Source: Streptomyces lunaelactis (GTDB taxonomy: Bacteria > Actinomycetota > Actinomycetes > Streptomycetales > Streptomycetaceae). Taken from it: a stretch of 64,000 nucleotides of DNA. The stretch is from positions 6,882,001 to 6,946,000 of the forward strand of contig NZ_CP026304.1 in assembly GCF_003054555.1 (NCBI RefSeq). The letters are read 5' to 3'. Shown one piece after another: positions 60,950 through 64,000 of the stretch (position 1 is its first letter; each line of letters starts with the position of its first letter). The position numbers and the translations under genes are program-made. The notes under the pieces were generated by a model. It ran no database searches, had not been told where the DNA came from, and was given only the letters and a program-made list of their open reading frames with translations.

Positions 60950-61159
60950 ACGACATGTATCGACGGCTGTCGGATAGTCACGTACCCGACGAACGGTTCG
61001 TGCGGATCCGGCAGATGCCGTTTCCGTACGCCAGGGGTCCGCTCCCCCAGTCGCATAGGCACGAATGGTCTTCCTGTCACCGGTATACCGGGCGATCTGC
61101 GAGATCGTCCAGCCCAGCGCCCGCAGGGCGCTGATTTCCACATCTTCCACACATGCCAA
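60950..61159 (-). pseudogene. IstA-like transposase N-terminal remnant, frameshifted
   Basis: One frame reads MACVEDVEISALRALGWTIS and QIARYTG...DRKTIRAYATGG from ATG 61159. The continuation RTPGVRKRHLPDPHEPFVGY and VTIRQPSIHVV lies in another frame. The pattern (VEDVEIHALR..GWSI..IARH.G.DRKT.RAYL.G.R.PG) is the start of an IS21-type transposase. At least one frameshift and a missing remainder make it a relic. Positions 61160-61300 hold nothing recognised. Confidence 0.55.
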
Positions 61160-61300
61160 CGTGGGAAAGGGGCCTCCTTCGATGGGAAACGCTGGTCAGG
61201 TGCGGTAATCGCCGGCATCGAAGGAGGCCCGCCCTTCACGTCGGAGCCACACGGGATAAATGGGAAATTTCGGCGAGCCGGCGAAAGATCGAGGCTGAGG

Positions 61301-61535
61301 CTCGTCCCGTAAATGATGTCCGAAATACCTCGGCTCGGCCGTCGCGGGATCTGCTCGTCTATCCGGCGAGGGCGAGGTTGTGCAGGCATCGTACTGAAGC
61401 CGAGGTGCGAGAGCTCTGACGACCAGTACAAGGCCATGACCATCGACGACGACGGCCAAGCACTCGATCAGTTCCACAGGCTGTCCGGCCCCGACCTGTG
61501 GTGGTGGCGCGCCACTTGTGGGATTACGGGACAGG
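61301..61535. mobile_element. Ends of a second IS5-type copy (internally deleted)
   Basis: The left end (61301-61384) begins CTCGTCCCGTAAATGATGTC and contains 25 bases identical to 60030-60054 of the intact element (61360-61384). The right end (61524-61535, TTACGGGACAGG) equals 60826-60837. About 140 unrelated bases lie between, so it is a solo-end relic of ~235 bp. It ends 122 bases before the LuxR-type regulator. Confidence 0.65.
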
Positions 61536-61657
61536 TCTTAGTCCGGGGTGGACAGTCCCCACAACTCGGTGCCATGCTCATCTATCTGAGTCGGGCCTTT
61601 CACCTGCAGGGGTCGGACTCTCGAGATATTAAGGTGGGAAAATGGGGGATCGCTTAT

Positions 61658-62428
61658 ATGGGTAGCGTGAACGACAGGTTGACGTGGCAGCCGAGCTCGA
61701 GCAGTGGTGATATACGTGACACCCGAGCTTCCCCGCGGGTTGGACGATTCCCGTTGCAAACTGGGATCGCGGTGCCGACCGGCACCCTCGATTTCAATCT
61801 CCAGATCATGTTGATAATCCAAGACGATATTCGTCGATACAGTATCGAGGGAATGCTTCGTTCACTCGACATTCGGTTGACAGTGCAATTCAGCGCGGAT
61901 ATCGAAGATATCTCGACATTCCGCAACGGTCAGCTGATCATTTCATCCAGCAATGCTTTGGAGCCTGTACCTGCCGAGATCGCTGAAAAGCTGCGCATAC
62001 ACAACATACATGTACTGGTCCTGGTGGATTCGGCAGACGTTGTTGAGCAATCCTGGGTCGATCATGCCAACGGTTTCCTGGACTGGGCGGATCTCCGTCC
62101 CGAGACCCTGCGCGAAGCGATCGTCGACGTGGAGACTGGACGATTTCATGTGTCGGCGACTCTGGCGCGACGATCCGTCACGGCACCCGACCAGGCCGGT
62201 GATGACGCCACCTCGAAGCGCGCGTCGATGATTGCTCTGACGGCACGTGAACACCAGGTGCTGCGCCTGATTGCCGAGGGGCAAAGTAACCGACAAGTCG
62301 CTGGATCGCTGAGTATCTCTGAGCATGGAGTTAAACGCATGGTCGGCATCATTTTGGCCAAGCTCAACTGCCCAAATCGGACTCTTGCGGTTGTTCGGGC
62401 CATAGAGTCGGGGCTCCTCGTTGTGTGA
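61658..62428 (+). CDS. LuxR-type response regulator with atypical receiver domain
   Basis: 256 residues from ATG 61658, chosen for GGGGGA (61644-61649) 8 bases upstream; GTG 61772 would give 218 residues, closer to the usual length. The receiver-like domain starts LQIMLIIQDDIRRYSIEGML. At the phospho-acceptor position, where Asp is expected, it reads QLIISSSNAL, so phosphorylation seems unlikely. The C-terminal LuxR helix-turn-helix is canonical (LTAREHQVLRLIAEGQSNRQ, VAGSLSISEHGVKRMVGIIL, AKLNCPNRTLAVVRAIESGL). Base composition is A/T-richer than its neighbours and like the C5N genes. It is the best candidate for cluster-specific activator. No TTA codon is seen. Positions 62429-62694 hold no supported gene. 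Confidence 0.8.
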   Translation: MGSVNDRLTWQPSSSSGDIRDTRASPRVGRFPLQTGIAVPTGTLDFNLQIMLIIQDDIRRYSIEGMLRSLDIRLTVQFSADIEDISTFRNGQLIISSSNALEPVPAEIAEKLRIHNIHVLVLVDSADVVEQSWVDHANGFLDWADLRPETLREAIVDVETGRFHVSATLARRSVTAPDQAGDDATSKRASMIALTAREHQVLRLIAEGQSNRQVAGSLSISEHGVKRMVGIILAKLNCPNRTLAVVRAIESGLLVV

Positions 62429-62694
62429 GGTGTCGACCCATTGGCGAAGTTCTGTCCGTCCCAGCCCGTCCATGAACAGGTCGATCCCGGCCTGCGGTGG
62501 GCGCGACACCTGTGTGTCGATAGCACCGGAAGAGTCGACGCCGCCGGGCTCTCCCTGACGAAATGGCTCCAGCACCTGCACCCGCAATTGACTGCCGAGG
62601 TCCAGCCGCACTTCTAGCCGGTGGTGGACGGTCTCGCTCTCGCGCAGCATCCAAATGCCGTCGCGCTGCAACGCCTGGACGAGAGAGCTTCCCT

Positions 62695-63506
62695 CTATGT
62701 TCCCTGGGTGTGCTCAGGGGCGAAGGCTGCCCCCCGAAAGTCGTTGCGAATCTCGGTCAGGGGTTCGCGGTCGCGGTTGAAGCGGAGCTTGTTGGTGAGG
62801 AGAGCGGCCCAGCGGCCTTGGGCGGGGCTGATCCACATCCCCGTGCCGGTGAAGCCGCAGTGGACCCAGATGTCCTGGTCGGGGTCGGGGTCGGTGCCGG
62901 GCGCGGGGTGCCAGAAGATGCCGCGGGCGGGGGTGATGCCGCCCGTGTGGATGCGGAGGGACTCCCTGATCCAGGTCGGGCCGAAGGCGGACTGGGTGGG
63001 GGCGAGCATGTGGCGGAGGAAGAGGGCGAGGTCGTCGAGGACGAGGGCGGCTCGGTCCGTGTACTCGACGGCTTCGCCGGGCGGGCGGTGGAGGGCCTCG
63101 TGGAGGACGCCGGCGCGGATGTCCTGGGGGTCGGTGCCGTAGAGGTTCCTCAGGTTGGCGCGCAGCGGCAGGCCGGCGGTGTGGGTGAGTAGGTGGTGGG
63201 CCGTGGCCTGGGCGAGGGGGTGGCCTGCGACTTCGTCCCAGAAGGTGCCGAGCGGTGTGTGGAGCTGGAGTTTTCCCTCTTCGATCAGGGTGCCGATCGT
63301 GGACCAGACGGCGAGGATCTTGGTGAGGCTGGCCACGTCGAAGACGGTGTCCAGCCGCATCGGCTCGTCCGGGTGGCTAGGAGGCCGACGGCTCCGCTGG
63401 CCTGGATGCCGTCGGCGTTCCCGACCGCCCACACCGCGCCGGGGTAGACCTCGTCGCGGACGCCGGTTTGGAGGAGGTCTTCGATCCGGTCGGTGGTGTG
63501 GGTCAT
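62695..63506 (-). pseudogene. Serine hydrolase (beta-lactamase class C-like), frameshifted and deleted
   Basis: The N-terminus from ATG 63506 reads MTHTTDRIEDLLQTGVRDEV and YPGAVWAVGNADGIQASGAV in one frame. The rest, SHPDEPMRLDTVFDVASLTK onward, is in another, so there is a frameshift at ~63375. The catalytic SxxK (SLTK) and LTHTAGLP are present. EYTDRAALVLDDLALFLRHM joins two motifs that are normally ~60 residues apart, which indicates an internal deletion. The ending (WVHCGFTGTGMWISPAQGRW) is normal. The enzyme should be inactive. Confidence 0.75.
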
Positions 63507-63593
63507 GGTCTCCCGATCGCCGTGGGCCGCGGGTCGTCCGCTGGCCAGGTTAGTGACGCGGCCCGGGCGGTGCCGACTGCGCCACGGGTGGTG

Positions 63594-64000
63594 TCAGGCG
63601 AGCTGCCGGCCGAGGGCGGTGATGGCCGTGGCGGTGGAGCTGAGGGGGAAGCGGGCGGCGTTGGTGCGGCCGGATGCCCGGAGCATCTCCAGGAGGCCGG
63701 GGGTGGTGCGCAGGCGGTGGAGGTTGTGGGCGGCGGTGGTGGGGTTGGTGAAGTCGGTGGCCAGGCCGGTGCCGGAGAGGGCTTCGCTGAGTCCGGGAAC
63801 GGGTTGGTAGAGGACGGGGAGTCCGCAGGCCTGGGCTTCGAGGGCGACGAGGCCCATGGCCTCCAGGGTGGTGGAGGGCACGGCGAGTACGTCGTGGTCG
63901 GCGAAGGCCTTCCACAGTTGGGGGCGGCGGAACCAGCCGAGGTAGCGGACGTGGACGCCGAGCTGGCGGACGACCGGGGCGAGGTCGAGGAACTGGGCGC
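63594..64000 (-). CDS. Glycosyltransferase (GT4-like), C-terminal part (cut by window edge)
   Basis: The last ~135 residues of a glycosyltransferase that runs off the right edge. The visible segment is the nucleotide-sugar-binding C-domain: RYLGWFRRPQLWKAFADHDV, LAVPSTTLEAMGLVALEAQA and CGLPVLYQPVPGLSEAL, with the E-x7-E-like pair (TLEAMGLVALEA) of GT4 enzymes. It ends with TGA at 63594. The sugar and acceptor cannot be inferred from this part. Confidence 0.72.
   Translation of the reverse strand, partial: AQFLDLAPVVRQLGVHVRYLGWFRRPQLWKAFADHDVLAVPSTTLEAMGLVALEAQACGLPVLYQPVPGLSEALSGTGLATDFTNPTTAAHNLHRLRTTPGLLEMLRASGRTNAARFPLSSTATAITALGRQLA

Noticed and set aside
61943..62671. A 242-codon minus-strand frame overlapping the LuxR-type regulator
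   Set aside because: Most of it is antisense to the LuxR helix-turn-helix. The free part (62430-62671) has some protein-like wording but no family I can name, so I left it out.

Overview
High-GC actinobacterial DNA, most likely Streptomyces: GTG, TTG and CTG starts, Streptomyces-type insertion sequences, ATGA/GTGA overlaps, and a modular type I polyketide synthase (PKS). Roughly 16-62.4 kb is a natural-product gene cluster. Both sides of it are accessory DNA full of broken genes.

Left flank (1-13 kb). A UvrA-like ATPase runs off the left edge. It is followed by a flavin-type oxidase and a VOC protein (translationally coupled) and an ABC exporter. A metallophosphoesterase gene is split by a complete 1290-bp IS3-family element with a 3-bp target duplication. 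Next come an APH-family kinase, a DeoR regulator, a SnoaL-like protein, a tandem HD-GYP/LuxR protein and a lipoprotein with two internal repeats.

Gene graveyard (13.3-15.9 kb and 18.3-19.6 kb). Short recognisable fragments of a P450, a Gfo/Idh oxidoreductase, CorA, an SRPBCC protein, a propionyl-CoA carboxylase beta chain, an IS5-type transposase and an SDR lie side by side. One intact MarR gene sits among them.

Biosynthetic core (16-57.6 kb). A three-gene operon encodes a type II thioesterase, a metallophosphoesterase and an Sfp-type phosphopantetheinyl transferase. Then comes the C5N triad: amide synthetase, 5-aminolevulinate synthase and acyl-CoA ligase. In asukamycin, ECO-02301 and moenomycin these make 2-amino-3-hydroxycyclopent-2-enone and attach it to a polyene acid. 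Two giant PKS genes follow: a KSQ loading module with a methylmalonyl-type AT, five KS-AT-DH-KR-ACP modules, and a terminal TE. Only module 2 has a methylmalonyl-type AT; there is no ER. Collinear reading gives 8-methyltrideca-2,4,6,8,10-pentaenoic acid. Amidation with C5N predicts C19H23NO3. From memory this resembles annimycin of Streptomyces calvus; I could not check that.

Right flank (54.7-64 kb). A 41-codon ORF follows the PKS. Then come IS21 and tyrosine-recombinase debris, a DHA2-type MFS exporter behind a consensus-like promoter, a HelD/HelR-like RNA-polymerase helicase, an intact IS5-type element with remnants of a relative, an atypical LuxR-type response regulator, a broken serine hydrolase and a glycosyltransferase cut by the right edge. 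The exporter, HelR-like protein and regulator are plausible export, resistance and control genes, but that is inferred from position only.
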